From Isoetes taiwanensis (Eukaryota; Streptophyta; Lycopodiopsida; Isoetales; Isoetaceae), in NCBI GenBank assembly GCA_021234155.1, contig JAJEKV010000050.1:1319675-1383674 (forward strand): 64,000 nt of DNA, given 5' to 3'. Of this stretch, positions 23,796 to 35,842 are shown piece by piece. How positions within the stretch are numbered: position 1 is the stretch's first letter; each line of letters opens with the position of its first letter. Below the pieces are notes generated by a model. That model searched no databases and was not told where the DNA came from. It saw nothing but the letters and a program-made list of their open reading frames with translations. The position numbers and the translations under genes were made by a program.

Positions 23796-25656
23796 TCGGC
23801 CCTAATCCTTCTCTCTTCTTAAGTGTGTTGCCTCATCCAATAAAGGATTCATATTCATCTTGTATAGAATCATCTTTGTCTTTGGACTCATCCACATCTT
23901 TCTTCTAACCTTACCATAGACCCATGTTTTTAGATTATCAATATAAAGTGCCTCTTCCCACGAAATATCCCATCTTGCAAACCATGCTATTGCATCGGCA
24001 AACCACCCTTTGTGTTCAGTGCTCAAACATGCACAGTATGGAATGCGTATGGCATCCATCCTTTTTATCTGAGCAAGGTATCTGATGCATTTGAATAAAG
24101 CCTCCCCCTCCAGCGGCATAATGCCACATTCGGCCAGTATCATCGGGTATGGAGTTTGTGCCTTTACCCTAAATTCCTGCCTAAGAAACTTCTTGTGTAC
24201 CTGCTCAATATCATCCCATAAACATTGTGGCAGCCCCGACCCCCAGATTTCAGCCCCATATAAAATTATGCTTTGGACTAAAGATTCATACAGTTTTTTC
24301 TTTACTGGCCATGCCCATATGCGAGATTTCCTGCACATGCTTTGCATAGAATATAATGCCTTTTGCCCGCTTTCAATTCTTTGCACTATGCATTGATGCC
24401 ATTTATGATTTCTTATATGTCTCACATGTCTCAACTTTTTCATCCAAATATCGGAATCCATGTTCTTGCTTGAGAGCACCTACTGTCATAATTTTGGTCT
24501 TGCATACATCTCTATTTTATTACAGAAAGCAGCCAATTGGTCGAGCAATTGCTGCATACATAATTGAGACCGTGCAAAGAGCACCACATCGTCAGCATAT
24601 AAGAGCAATTGGATCACATACCCCTGGATCTCAGTGCCATCCTCTAGACTGTCGATAAAGAGTCCAAATATAGGGGGCACCCCTGTTTCACTCCAATCTT
24701 GCTCTCAACTATATCTAGTATTTCATTTTTAAATGGCATCGATAGCTGCACCAAAACTTTCTCATAGAGCATCTGGACTGCATCCTATAAATGCTTAGGG
24801 ACATATAATGCTCCATTCTTTCCCATAGTCTATTTCTGAGGACTTTGTCAAATGCCTTACGGAAATCTACAAATGCCACATACATGGGTTTTCTAGTTCC
24901 CTTACAAAAATGCATTTTAATGCAAGCAAATGGTCTACTGTAGATATCTCAGCCCTGAAACCTGCTTGTGTTTCAGCCCCATGACTAATTGTCTTCTCTA
25001 CAATATTAGCAAATAATTTAAAAAACAAATTGCTCACCATGAGAGTTCTGTAGTTGTTGCCGTCCATCATGGAGCCACTTTTGAGCTGCCAATCCTGTGG
25101 AATCCGTGCTACATTGCCAAGGTGAACATTCGTGCTATTATTGCATGGATGCTGCCCCCTGCCCATTTGAGATGCTCGGCACATGGCCCATTTTGATCTT
25201 TTGCCTTACCATTTACCAGACTATCAATGCCAGCAGCCACTTCTTCCTGCGTAAAAATCAGATGAGACTTCAATTTTGGCGGATCCTCAGTGTTATCATC
25301 ATGGTATAAGCGCACAACTTGATTCCATAGCTCACTTGCAGCAAGTGGAATCTCTTTATGCTTATTACTTTTTAGTTTTCTCCAGTAGGCCTTCGGATCA
25401 TTTTGGTATTGGCTTATCAGGGCCTCTTGTTGCTTTAGTATAAACTGTCTCTTTTTTTGCCTTATGATCCTCTGATATGCTCTTCTTAGGACTGTTTTGC
25501 TGCCATCATGACAGTCCATCCAATTCCTTTTGGCTGTCCGGCATGCTTGGTCATACCAAGACTTGCATTGTAGCCCTTTCTGTACACGCTTTGGCATACA
25601 TTGCTCCATGGCTTCTGTTATGATATTCAACAGCTTCTTCTTCATGTCATCAACAA
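23796..25656 (-). pseudogene. LINE copy E, 3' half (RT to thumb), truncated
   Basis: ORF2 remnants on -: a basic linker with K-G-L-Q-C-K-S-W-Y and K-K-R-Q-F (25109-25656), A-F-V-D-F-R-K-A-F-D (24715-24915), L-L-L-Y-A-D-D-V-V-L-F-A-R (24486-24680) and S-I-I-L-Y-G-A-E-I-W-G (23802-24479). The zf-RVT region and 3' UTR are missing; sequence stops at about 23796 against the 5' end of LINE C. The frames are broken at several points. The 5' half continues at 31192 beyond the Copia insertion. Confidence 0.85.
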
Positions 25657-26220
25657 TGTTAAACAATATCACAGTATGATCTTGTTAGAATAATCTTGCA
25701 CAAGCAATAATCTATTTGGCAACTAGCTTAAGCAATCTACTACCATTGCATAATGTTTATTGAATACAAATGCAATTAAGTCAATACAATAAACTAATGC
25801 ATTGACTAATATTTCACAAGACAATAACAATGCCTCGTTTCAAAATTCCCCTCGAACTGAGATCGCCGTTCAGCTCACTTGTGTATACATCTTAAACATA
25901 TATTTAAGGATCCAATCCGGACCGATAGCAGGTGGTTCCGGATCGGTTCCTGCTCATTCGCCTCAGCCTTAGGAGCACGAGGCCATATGGTCGAGTTCCA
26001 TCCGACCTCTTAAAATATCTATTCTAATATGATTTACAATACTTCAACCATGCAATATTATAGCCATATTCAATATTGCATCTATCTACAAGATTCGAGC
26101 AACCCTAAGGTTCCATTGCATCTTCTGCTCCTTAATTGTCTTCACTGCATAATCCCTTATGTATGCTTGACTCTAACCATGAATATTCCTTACAAATATC
26201 TAACGTTAATAAATTCATCA
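25657..26220 (-). repeat. Copia 3' LTR
   Basis: 564 bp, TGTTAAAC...AATTCATCA on +. Matches 30553-31191, with an 18-bp-scale insertion near 25790 and without the internal duplication of the other LTR. Confidence 0.95.
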
Positions 26221-26232
26221 TTCCCCTTCATG
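26221..26232 (-). other. Polypurine tract of the Copia element
   Basis: On + TTCCCCTTCAT directly adjoins the 3' LTR, i.e. ATGAAGGGGAA in sense: the plus-strand priming site. Confidence 0.85.
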
Positions 26233-26372
26233 TTAGATATTAACTGATCAATATCTCTGCACAATCTGATCACCTGTGTTATATCTCTTATCAGTAACAT
26301 GTTCTCTGATTTTCTTCTTTTATCTTGACATCTCTTTCAAGCATAGGGTACAACACTTACTCCAAGATTTTC

Positions 26373-27951
26373 CTACAGCATCATAAATCTGTGGACTGGT
26401 ATTACCTTAGTAAATATATCTGCAAGCTGGTCTGCTGTATTTTTGTATTCAACCTCTATAATCCCTTTTGCCACCATATCTCTAATAAAATGAACATGTA
26501 GTTCAATGTGCTTTGTCCTATCATGAAATACTGGATTTCTCGTTATAGCAATGCAGCTCATACTGTCAATAAATAGTGTAGTTGGTTTATTCTGAGTTAC
26601 ACCCAACTCATCCAGTAATCTCCTTACCCAGACCACTTCTCTTGCTGCCAGAGAGGGCAGCATTATATTCTGCTTCAGCAGTTGACATGGCTATACAATT
26701 TTGCTTTTTACTTCTCCAAGATACTGTACTTCCACCTACTTGTACAAGATAACCTGATGTGGATGCTCTGGAGTCCAAATCACCTCCCCAGTCAGCATCT
26801 GAATATGTTGTTAAATCAAGATTTGTATTTGCAAAGGTTAAACCTTTATTTTGTGTACCTTTCAGAAATCTAAGCACATGCTTGGCTGCCTGCCAATGTT
26901 TTCTTCCTGGATTATTTCCATATCTGCTCAGCATGTTCACACAAAACGCTATATCAGGTCTGCTACAATTAGCTAGGTACAGAAGACATCCAACTAATTC
27001 TCTATAAGGATATTTTTCTATTTCTAATCTTTCCTCTTCATTTTTAGGACTCATGTCCATAGACAGCTTCTGCACAGTGATCATAGGTGCTTTTACACTA
27101 TTGCACTCTGTCATTCTAAACTTCTGAAGCATGCCCTGAATGTTTCTTTCTTGTGTCAAAGTTATTTTCTTGTTCTCTCGATCCCTGTGAACCTCAATTC
27201 CAAGGAATTTTTGTAGAGGTCCTAAGTCAGTCATCTTGAATCTTCCATTTAATAATTCTTTGCATTTGTTTAGGCAATGCAAGTCATCACTTACCATAAT
27301 ATTATCGTCTACATATAGAGCTATGATGCAAAAGTGAACCTTTTCTCTGTAAACATATAAGTTACCATCATTCATCATCTTGCTGAACCCTTGTTCTCTT
27401 AAGAATCCATCCATACACAAGTACCACTGCCTGGGAGACTGCTTAAGCCCATACACTGCCTTTTTCAGCCTCCATACCATATTATCTCCTTGTTCAAAGC
27501 CTTTAGCTTGCTGCATGTATATCTCTTCATTCAAATCAGCATTCAAAAATGCTGTATTTACATACATATGATGGATTTCAAGATCCAATGCATTAGCATA
27601 TGCAAGCAAAATTCTCAAACTTGTTAACTTAACAATAGGGGAAAAAGTCTCGTCATAATCAATACCTTTTCTTTGAGAGTAGCCTTGTGCCACCAAACGA
27701 GCTTTGAATTTCTGCTCTCCATTATTTCCAATTTTTAGTTTGAATAGCCATTTGTTTTTAACTATGTTTCTGTCCTTGGGTTTTTCCACCAATTCAAAGG
27801 TTTGAGTTCTTGCTAATGAACTCATTTCTTCTTGCATTGTTTTCTTCCAATGGTCTGAATTATCAGAACTTAATGCTTCCTCATATGTGCTTGGCACATT
27901 TGGTTCCAATATGGCCCTTATTTCCAGTATTTCTATATTCAGATTTTGCAA
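26373..27951 (-). pseudogene. Copia pol: reverse transcriptase and RNase H
   Basis: The RT part (26608-27951) runs from W-K-K-T-M-Q-E-E-M through K-A-R-L-V-A-Q-G-Y and Y-A-L-D-L-E-I-H-H-M-type sequence to the catalytic L-Y-V-D-D-N-I-M-V (Copia YVDD). It continues into RNase H with Y-S-D-A-D-W-G-G-D and S-T-A-E-A-E-Y. A frameshift near 26650 moves the last part (A-A-R-E-V-V-W-V-R-R-L-L; T-K-H-I-E-L-H-V-H-F; Q-L-A-D-I-F-T-K) into the frame 26373-26663. These are the usual C-terminal Copia blocks, so the domain is complete apart from the shift. Confidence 0.92.
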
Positions 27952-28038
27952 TCTTCTGGATGTTCCAGCTGGAGTTCTGCCATGTTTATCAAGGTCTATA
28001 TCCTCTTGTCCTTCTCTTAATTTCTGTAGTTCAGTGGA

Positions 28039-29649
28039 TTACCTTTTTGTATCATGGATTACTGCCTGGTTTTCTTGTTCCACTATATTTTCTTTACTTT
28101 CCTCATCACTTACTGTTTCTGCAGCAATATCTTCTTGATCACCATTAGTCACTGCTGTCATTTCATCATCATCATCAATGCATGACCTTATTTGATCATC
28201 TTTTGTCCCTGTTTCCTGATTTTCACTTCTTCCATATAAATCTTCTCTACCATCAATTTCCTTTCTGTTTTTGTATAAAATGGTTTCATTGGATCTTACA
28301 TCTCTGCTCACAATAACTCTTCTTTCTTCAGGGTTATATATTCTATAACCCTTTGACATGTCGTCATAACCTACTAGATACCCTTTGACAGCTCGGTTAT
28401 CAAGTTTCCTCCTTATTTCTTTAGGAACATGTGCAAAGGCCAAGCAGCCAAATGCTTTTAAGTATTCATATTTTGTAGGTATTTTATTCCATAGATCTTC
28501 AGCTATTTTTCCATCAAGGCTTGAAGATGGCAACTTATTTTGAATGTATACTGCTGCTTGAACTGCTTCTTGCCAAAGGTAATTGGGTAAACCAGACTGT
28601 TTCAACATTGACCTTACACAATCAAGTATATACCTGTTTTTCCTTTCAGCTACTCCATTCTGCTGAGGAGTATGGCTACATGTAATTTGCCTTTTAATTC
28701 CCCTTTCTCTGCAATGCTTCTTAAAAGTGTCATTGACAAACTCTCCCCCTCTATCTGTCCTAAGGCATTTAATTTTTCTCCCAGTCATTCTTTCTGCCTC
28801 TGCTTCAAAAATCCTATAAGCATTATAAGCTTGATTTTTCCTTCTAAGAAAGAAACATTTAGTGTGTCTAGAGTGATCATCAATAAAAGTAATAAAGTCC
28901 CTTTTGCCTTGCAGACTTCTGACATTGATTGGTCCATAGAGGTTTGAGTGCACCAATTCTAATAGATCTCCAGCTCGTTCGTGCCTGTTCTTGAATGGCA
29001 ACCTTGTACTTTTGCCCATCATGCACCCGAAACAAACAAATTCCTTACTTTCAGCTGCAGAGATCAGCCCCCTTTTAACCATTTGCTTTAAATTGTCTAT
29101 GTTTGCATGACCTAATCTTTCATGCCATAGTTTTAGAGTTGGGATTTCTACTGAGTTTATGCTTCCAGACAAGGTTTTATTGTGAAAACCAAACAAGTTA
29201 CCAACTCGTTTTGCAAGGAACCTCACTTTATTATTTTCAAAAACCTTACAGCAGTGCTTGTCAAATACAAGCTTAAATCCCATATCCACAAGCTGGCTGA
29301 CTGAGATAATAATATTTGGAACAGAAAGTACATCATGAAGATTAACTACATTTCCATCTAAGTCAAACAATTCAAGCATTCCTGACTCGTTTACTTCTTG
29401 CAATTCTCCGTCTCCCATTTCAACAAAAGTTGATGTTCTTATCTTCCTTTGCTTGAGAGCATCAGTAGTTCTAACTACTGATCTCTCAGCTCCACTATCT
29501 ATCACAAGTAGATCACCAATTTTGTTAGAAGTTTGATCAGAAATAGGGCAAGTTATAGCTGTGCATACCTTAGATTCAGAGTCTTCTCCTTCATTGTTAA
29601 CATCTTGAGTTAGATTGACACTGCTGGTTCCATCAGTTTTGCTCCTCAT
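28039..29649 (-). pseudogene. Copia pol: protease and integrase
   Basis: 536 codons. Protease active site L-V-I-D-S-G-A-E. GAG-pre-integrase zinc-binding part with L-W-H-E-R-L-G-H and C-F-G-C. Integrase core with V-H-S-N-L-Y-G-P, L-R-T-D-R-G-G-E-F and N-G-V-A-E-R-K-N. In other Copia proteins the first catalytic residue is Asp (HSD/HTD); here it is Asn, which should inactivate strand transfer. A single in-frame TAA (28039-28041) separates this frame from the RT, which continues in the same frame. Confidence 0.92.
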
Positions 29650-30536
29650 GTTGCTGTTTTTCCTGCCAGAACTTGTGTCTCCCTTGCCCTTATCTTTATT
29701 TTTTCCAGCACCCCTTGGGCTTGGGCATGCTACTGCTATATGACCATAACCATCACAGTTAAAGCACTTTTTCTCTTTCAGCTTAGGACAGTTTGTTTTT
29801 AAATGGCCATAAGAATTGCATCCATAGCAAGGCCCTACTTTTTCCTTTCATTTCCAAATCTTCCCTTCTTCTTTCCTGCAAACAAGATCTCAGCATTTTC
29901 TTCATCTCCCTTTAAAATTTTCTGCTGTTCAATTTCAGTTCTAATCATCAGCTCAGCCTTTTCACGATTTCTTGCAACAGATCTTACTAATGTAGCCAGC
30001 TGTTCAAAGTCAGAGAATGCTCTTGACAACGAGAGTACATGAAAATCTTTAGTAATAGGTACTCCAGCAGCCTCAAGATCTGCAACAATGTTATCATACT
30101 TTTGGAAAAATACAGTCAAGTTATCCTCTTCTTTAAACTTCAACCTTCTCAGCTCCCTATCAAGGAGTTCAATTTGGGAGGAGTTTTTTACCTCATAATT
30201 TCTGATCAGAAATTCCCACATCTTCTTTGGTGATTTATTTTTAATCTTAAACATAATGCTAGAACTTAACTTACTAGCAATAATGCACCTTGCCTGATGT
30301 GATCTTTTGGAGTTGCTTCCACTTGCACCAGCATTGATCGAAGCTTCACTTGCACTTCCATCTCTTGTGTTTGTGGTACTGCTCTTAACTTCTTCAGAAT
30401 TTTCTCCTGATACAAGATCCCATAGATCTTCTGCCATCAGCACGTCTTTCATCCTTTCCTTCCAAGCCTGGAATCCAGCTTCACCTTGAGACACCTCAAC
30501 ACCATTTAATAATGATGAACCAAGCCTAGTTGCCAT
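29650..30536 (-). pseudogene. Copia gag with two CCHC zinc knuckles
   Basis: The frame 29835-30536 (233 codons) starts M-A-T-R-L-G-S-S right after the primer-binding site. It has the Copia gag core (W-K-E-R-M-K-D-V-L; A-R-C-I-I-A-S-K-L; L-D-R-E-L-R-R-L-K-F). It shifts frame near 29838, after which two CX2CX4HX4C knuckles (C-Y-G-C...H...C and C-F-N-C...H...C) are encoded at about 29720-29830 and run into the protease frame. The shift could be mutation or a gag/pol frameshift; many plant Copia elements use a single frame, so mutation is likelier. Confidence 0.88.
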
Positions 30537-30538
30537 CT

Positions 30539-30552
30539 GGCTCTGATACCAA
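30539..30552 (-). other. Primer-binding site, initiator tRNA-Met
   Basis: Sense TGGTATCAGAGCC lies one base after the 5' LTR; this is complementary to the 3' end of plant initiator tRNA-Met, the usual Copia primer. Confidence 0.92.
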
Positions 30553-31191
30553 TGTTAAACAATATCACAGTATGATCTTGTTAGAATAATCTTGCACAAG
30601 CAATAATCTATTTGGCAACTAGCTTAAGCAATCTACTACCATTGCATAATGTTTATTGAATACAAATGCAATTAAGTCAATACAATGATATTTCACAAGA
30701 CAATAACAATGCCTCGTCTCAAAATTCCCCTCGAACTGAGATCGCCATTCAGCTCACTTGTGTATACATCTTAAACATATATTTAAGGATCCAATCCGGA
30801 CCGATAGCAGGTGGTTCCGGATCGGTTCCTGCTCATTCGCCTCAGCGTTAGGAGCACGAGGCCATATGGTCGAGTTCCATTCGACCTCTTAAAATATCTA
30901 TTCTAATATGATTTACAATACTTCAACCATGCAATATTATAGCCATATTCAATATTGCATCTATCTACAAGATTCGAGCAACCCTAAGGTTCCATTGCAT
31001 CTTATGCTCCTTAATTGTCTTCACTGCATAATCCCTTATGGATGCTTGATTCAATATTGCATCTATCTACAAGATTCGAGCAACCCTAAGGTTCCATTGC
31101 ATCTTCTGCTCTTCACTGCATAATCCCTTATGGATGCTTGACTCTAACCATGAATATTCCTCACAAATATCTAACATTAATAAATTCATCA
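30553..31191 (-). repeat. Copia 5' LTR with internal duplication
   Basis: 639 bp. Compared with the 3' LTR it carries an extra ~93-bp direct repeat (TTCAATATTGCATC... at about 30948 and 31049) and lacks about 18 bp near 30688. Confidence 0.93.
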
Positions 31192-32116
31192 GTACAGTTA
31201 CTTTACTTTGGCAGATTTTGTCTTCCATATACATCCATTATGTTGCATCCATACTTGGTCTGATTATGTTCCATTTTGGTTGGCCTGCATGTTTCACTGC
31301 AAGTGGCTTTGAGCGGCATTCATATAAGGAAAAACTGATTGGTGTATGATCAGATTCAAGGCAATCCGTTCTTATCTTAAAATCTGAAATCATATCCAAA
31401 TCATCTCGTGAGATGATCAGATAATCTACCACGCTTCTTGCTCTACATGTGCATGTCCTTGACCGTGGAAATTTGCTTATTCCATTGCATATCAAGAGCT
31501 CAGCATTGGTGCATAGGTTTAATAGCTGACGTCCAGACCTTGTTATGAGCTGATCATCAGAGTATCTGTTCCAGCCTTGTTTGGTCATCTCCTCTTCCTC
31601 CATGGTTCCAAACCAAAGGGGGTCATCTTCCCAGGTATGGATAGTGGCTTGTCTGTCTCCAGTTCTCCCATTGAAGTCTTATGTTAGAATAATACTACCT
31701 TGCATTTGGAATCTCAGTATGTCTTGTTCCAATTCAAAGAATATATCATCCCCTGTGGCTCTGTCCGAGTAGGCCTTTTTATGCCTTGGTGCAAAATAGC
31801 ACGCAGCTAGAAATACCATTCCAGATGGGCGGTTTATCTGTATCCATATATATTGATTGTTTGCATCATTTCTGCTAACGGTCACTAAGTCTGAATATTG
31901 ATCCCTGATGTAGCAGGCAACTCCCCCATTCCCAATGTCATTTTCTGTGTGTCTTTTATTCTTAACAGATGTCACCAATGTGAATCCATCAATGTCAGGC
32001 AGGGCATAAAGATCATGTTCTTTTGTTTCCAAGAAATATATCATGCCAATGTTTTCCAGTTCATCTTGCATATTCATGATTTTTGTCGCTGTTAATTTGT
32101 TTATATTCCAGACCAT
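31192..32116 (-). pseudogene. LINE copy E endonuclease domain, broken
   Basis: The ORF2 start (ATGGTCTGGAAT at 32116) is intact, 24 nt after the ORF1 stop. The EN part 31679-32116 has Y-F-L-E-T-K-E-H-D and G-G-V-A-C-Y-I-R. After a frame break, 31238-31603 has V-V-D-Y-L-I and E-S-D-H-T-P-I (the SDH motif). A TAA follows near 31240, before the Copia LTR. Together with 23796-25656 it forms one split ORF2. Confidence 0.85.
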
Positions 32117-32140
32117 TATCCTGAGTGCCTCCCATCTGTT

Positions 32141-32850
32141 CTATTCCTCAATGATCACCTTGCCTTTGATCCATTTTGCCTTTTGATTGATTTGTCTGGC
32201 TTCTTTATACCTGGCAATTTCTATTTTCTTTTCAGCTAGTTGCTCTTTTGTTAGATCTTCCTTGATCCAAACGAATTTCCCCTTCAAAGTATGTGTATTT
32301 TTCAGTACCAATAATCGAGCTTCCCTGTTTGCTAATTTAACTATCATATGTCTAGTTCCTATATCTTTTTTCCCTACCCGAAAAGCATCAGAAATGTCTA
32401 CGTTTTGGATGCCCATAGTCTCCTGGAAGAACTGTTCTACTGCAATTTTGGGCTTCTCTTTAGGCTTTTCTGGCAGCCCTACAATCCTAAGATTCAGAGC
32501 TCGAACCTTCCTTTCTTGTGTCTCCATGTACTGCTCAAGAGTGTTGCGCAAGTCTGCGATTTCATTTTCTTCATTGGCCTTAGAGTCTGCTTCTTGCTTC
32601 AGGTTTTCAACATCACTCTTTACTCCCTCAAGCTCCTTTCTTATTTTCTGATAATCAGATCGGATTGCTTCATTCTCCTCTCTCAGTTTTCGTAATCTAG
32701 CAAGGTCTCTTCCCGCAATGCCGCTTCTTGCCGGAAGCTAGACAACTCCTGCCAAATGGTAGTGAGGGAGATCTCCATTTCTGGTCAGGACTAGAGAGTC
32801 CTCCCTCCGTTGGTTTGTCTTTTCTGGTTTTGGCCATAGCAATATATTAA
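32141..32850 (-). pseudogene. LINE copy E ORF1, broken
   Basis: The C-terminal part (32141-32551) is open: A-L-N-L-R-I-V-G-L-P-E, D-A-F-R-V-G-K-K, M-I-V-K-L, W-I-K-E-D-L-T-K-E and a basic C-terminus, the RRM-like plus CTD arrangement of copy C. The N-terminal part starts at an ATGGCCAAAAC word near 32840 and passes a heptad-rich stretch, with frame breaks near 32700. The region upstream runs straight into an AG tract. Confidence 0.8.
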
Positions 32851-32857
32851 GAGAGAG

Positions 32858-33039
<182 letters not shown>

Positions 33040-33062
33040 AAATGAAATGAAATGTTTAATTA

Positions 33063-33094
33063 ATGTCTATGAGACCATCAGGTCTAGAAGACAT
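33063..33094 (-). other. LINE 3'-terminal two-stem hairpin (copy F)
   Basis: On + the outer arms ATGTCT/AGACAT are perfect; inner arms AGACC/GGTCT with loop ATCA. Confidence 0.75.
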
Positions 33095-34098
33095 ACACTT
33101 GACATAATAATATCACTGCCTATTCTCCCTCGTGATCTCCTCGAAAGAGCAACATCGAGCCCAATCTCCTCTATCTCATACATATCCAACAAATGTCTAT
33201 AATTCTTTATGGTCAATTCCCTTATTCTCATGGCATCTGTTAAATAGTTACTTATGCTTAACGTAGGTAGTAAGAAGAAATCTCGCAACGTAATTGTGCA
33301 TTGTATACCATACCTTTGTCTCAAATTCTGATATGCAGGGCATTTTAGGATCAAGTGCTCCTCATTTTCGATTTCATCTTCACCGCAAACTTTGCATGTG
33401 CGACAAATGCGAGGGACATCCCCCCATCTTCCTACCTCTACCCCCAAGTGATGTGAGCTTAACCTCATTCTGCACAACAAATGACGCCTATAATAAGAGT
33501 TCTTTTCATTTAGGTGAGGAGCTTCTGCCAAATTTGGATTTATCACACGATATAACTGCATTTTTGTTCCTGGATTCCGCCATAGTTTTTGCTGCACCTT
33601 ACTAGAAATCCATCCGTACAAAGTCTCAGCATTATCAAGTACCTCATCCAAATGCATGTCCCATTTTTGCATCCATTTTCCAACATCTGCGTACCATCCT
33701 TTCAAGCTGCTTTGCAACATAGCCATTCTAGGCAATCTTTCTGCATCCATTTCCTGAACTTTTAACACATATTTTAGTGTCTGATAAAGGGCTTCCACTT
33801 CCAAGTTCATCAATCCCGCCTCCACTAACATCATTGGATAGGGGGTTTGCATCTTAACCCCCAATTCTGTCAAAAGGAATTTCTTCTGCACTTTTTCTAC
33901 CCTTCTCCACATTTCCTGAGACAGGCCTGGCCCCCATGCTTCACACCCATACAGCACAACACTTTTTACTAAAGCAACATAAAGCATTTTTTTCAGTTTC
34001 CAATCCACAATACCAACACGCTTACATTTTTTTTGCAATGCATAGAGGGCTTTAAGCCCAGCATCCACTCTCTGCTCAACTGTAATTGTGATCAACAA
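33067..34098 (-). pseudogene. LINE F ORF2 C-terminal part
   Basis: 343 open codons: E-Q-R-V-D-A-G-L-K-A-L, S-V-V-L-Y-G-C-E-A-W-G-P, V-Q-K-K-F-L-L-T-E-L-G-V, then H-H-L-G-V-E-V-G-R-W and zf-RVT with C-K-V-C and E-E-H-L-I-L-K-C. It is separated from the RT body by one frameshift near 34090; otherwise intact to the stop. The stop falls inside the 3' hairpin region, so coding sequence and 3' terminus overlap in this copy. Confidence 0.88.
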
Positions 34099-35833
34099 TA
34101 AGCCCTAGATATTTATAGCTATGGCATATCTCAATGCGTTCTCCCTTGTAGTAGAAATCATATTTAGGATTCCTCACACCAAATATCACAATGTTCGTCT
34201 TATTAAGATTCACCTTCATACCAGTTGAATCACAGAAAGCGGCAAGGGCGTCTATGTGTTTTTGCATATCATAAGCATTTCGAGCGAACATCACGATGTC
34301 ATCTGCATAAAGTAATAGCATCACCACATATCCCGCAAGCGTAGTGCCTCTACCGCCATATTGTTGTATCCATCCTTCCAATTGATCAATATAAATGCCA
34401 AAAAGAGTCGGTGATAATGGACACCCCTGTTTGACCCCTATATTACTGACAATCTCCTCCTGACAATGCTGATCCAAAGGGAATGATAAGCGTACCAGTA
34501 CTTTTTCATATAGCGTGGCTACTGCATTTCTTAATTCCTGAGGCACTCCGATATGCTCCATATAATCCCAAATGTTCCTCCTTCTCAGCATATCAAACGC
34601 TTTTGTAAGATCAACGAATAGTGCAAATAATGGCTTTTTAGTTTTCTTTACGGATTCCATGATTGCTCTCAGTGTTACTAGATGATCTAGTGTCGATCTA
34701 TTAGGATGGAAACCTGCTTGGCCTTCGGCTCTTACATTATTCTCTTCAGCCCATGAGCTTAATTTTTGCTCAATAACTGTAGCAAATAACTTAGCAAAGA
34801 AACTACTTACCATCACCATTCGATAATTTCCAGGATCTTGAGTATCCCCTGCCTTATGGATTGGAGATACACGATTTATCTGCCACGTCTTGGGAAAGCC
34901 ATTTTTAAGTGCATCATTTAGCATAGCAGTAACAATGCAAATAGTAGAGACACCTGCCCATTTTACCATCTTAGCAACCAACCCATATACATCCTTTGCC
35001 TTGCCATTAGAAAGCTTTTTTATTCCCTTATGGACATCTCCCACATCTAACACCAAATCTGGCCCACTTTTTTGCATGCTGTCATTAATATCATTAATGT
35101 GATATAGCCTACGCACCTGTGCAATGAGCGCCTCACTATCCAACATATCATGCTGCTGTTTTACCTGTTTGAGATGAGACCAGAATCGTTTAGGATCTCT
35201 TAATAACTCTGCTACAAACTCCTCTTGCTTCCTTTGTAAGTATGCACGTTTCTTCTGTCTCACCAACCTGCGATATTCTATACGCACCTCCTGTTTATGT
35301 CGAGCTTTTGCTTTTTTAAATTCAGCATGCTTACTTTTGCATTCTTGGTCGTACCAACCATTACAAGGTAGGCCCTTGGCCACGCGCTTTGATACAAAGC
35401 ATATAGTTGCAGCATCAATGAGCATTTTAGTAAGCAACTCATCCATTCCTGATGCACTATTCGGCCATGTATACTTACTAGTTAAGCTCTCACAGCATTG
35501 CATATAGACATCTCGTTTATGTGGCCGCATGTATAAACTAGATTTCCCCTTTATTGCCTTCTTTGTATTCTTTTGTTCCCCTTCCTTTCTTATGCATATA
35601 TCCATTACAATAGGAAAGTGGTCGGAGGTTGCTATTGTATCTTCCACATAATAATCATGTATCTCATGTATCATATGTATACCAGCCATAGCGATATCAA
35701 CTACACTGACTCCTCTCCCTTGTGATCCTACTGATGTGCATTTACTAGAAGATGGAAATTTTCTTATGCCATTAAGTACTATCAAGTCCAGCCCACTACA
35801 CATATTTAACAGATGACTACCTTGTGGCTGCAC
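34076..35833 (-). CDS. LINE F ORF2 body (EN end, RT with YADD)
   Basis: 585 open codons. In order: S-V-V-D-I-A and T-S-D-H-F-P-I (EN SDH motif), G-L-P-C-N-G-W-Y-D linker, basic K-K-A-R-H-K segment, RT with I-H-K-A-G-D, A-E-G-Q-A-G-F-H-P-N-R-S-T-L-D-H-L, L-F-V-D-L-T-K-A-F-D, G-V-K-Q-G-C-P-L-S-P-T-L-F-G and L-L-L-Y-A-D-D-I-V-M-F. All catalytic Asp residues are present. It is in the same frame as the EN part upstream; a single TGA at about 35834-35842 separates them. Confidence 0.9.
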   Translation of the reverse strand: MQPQGSHLLNMCSGLDLIVLNGIRKFPSSSKCTSVGSQGRGVSVVDIAMAGIHMIHEIHDYYVEDTIATSDHFPIVMDICIRKEGEQKNTKKAIKGKSSLYMRPHKRDVYMQCCESLTSKYTWPNSASGMDELLTKMLIDAATICFVSKRVAKGLPCNGWYDQECKSKHAEFKKAKARHKQEVRIEYRRLVRQKKRAYLQRKQEEFVAELLRDPKRFWSHLKQVKQQHDMLDSEALIAQVRRLYHINDINDSMQKSGPDLVLDVGDVHKGIKKLSNGKAKDVYGLVAKMVKWAGVSTICIVTAMLNDALKNGFPKTWQINRVSPIHKAGDTQDPGNYRMVMVSSFFAKLFATVIEQKLSSWAEENNVRAEGQAGFHPNRSTLDHLVTLRAIMESVKKTKKPLFALFVDLTKAFDMLRRRNIWDYMEHIGVPQELRNAVATLYEKVLVRLSFPLDQHCQEEIVSNIGVKQGCPLSPTLFGIYIDQLEGWIQQYGGRGTTLAGYVVMLLLYADDIVMFARNAYDMQKHIDALAAFCDSTGMKVNLNKTNIVIFGVRNPKYDFYYKGERIEICHSYKYLGLIVDHNYS

Positions 35834-35842
35834 ATCTAAACA

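Larger units (their letters stand above)
25657..31191 (-). mobile_element. Ty1/Copia LTR retrotransposon nested in LINE E
   Basis: 5.5 kb on the minus strand: 5' LTR (30553-31191), tRNA-iMet-type primer-binding site, gag, protease, integrase, RT and RNase H, polypurine tract and 3' LTR (25657-26220). LTRs start TG and end CA. Gene order PR-INT-RT-RH is diagnostic of Copia. By eye the LTRs differ by about 8 substitutions over about 545 aligned bases plus two indels. The pol frame has one in-frame stop and two frame breaks. No clear 5-bp target duplication is visible (TGTAC versus TTGTT in sense). The insertion interrupts LINE E ORF2 between EN and RT. Confidence 0.95.

Noticed and set aside
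29835-29850. Programmed gag-pol frameshift in the Copia element
   Set aside because: An A-rich slip site is present, but other frame breaks in the same element and the single-frame habit of many plant Copia elements make mutation likelier.
25651-31196. A 5-bp target duplication for the Copia element
   Set aside because: Flanks read TGTAC and TTGTT in sense; no five-base match at the TG/CA boundaries, so none is claimed.
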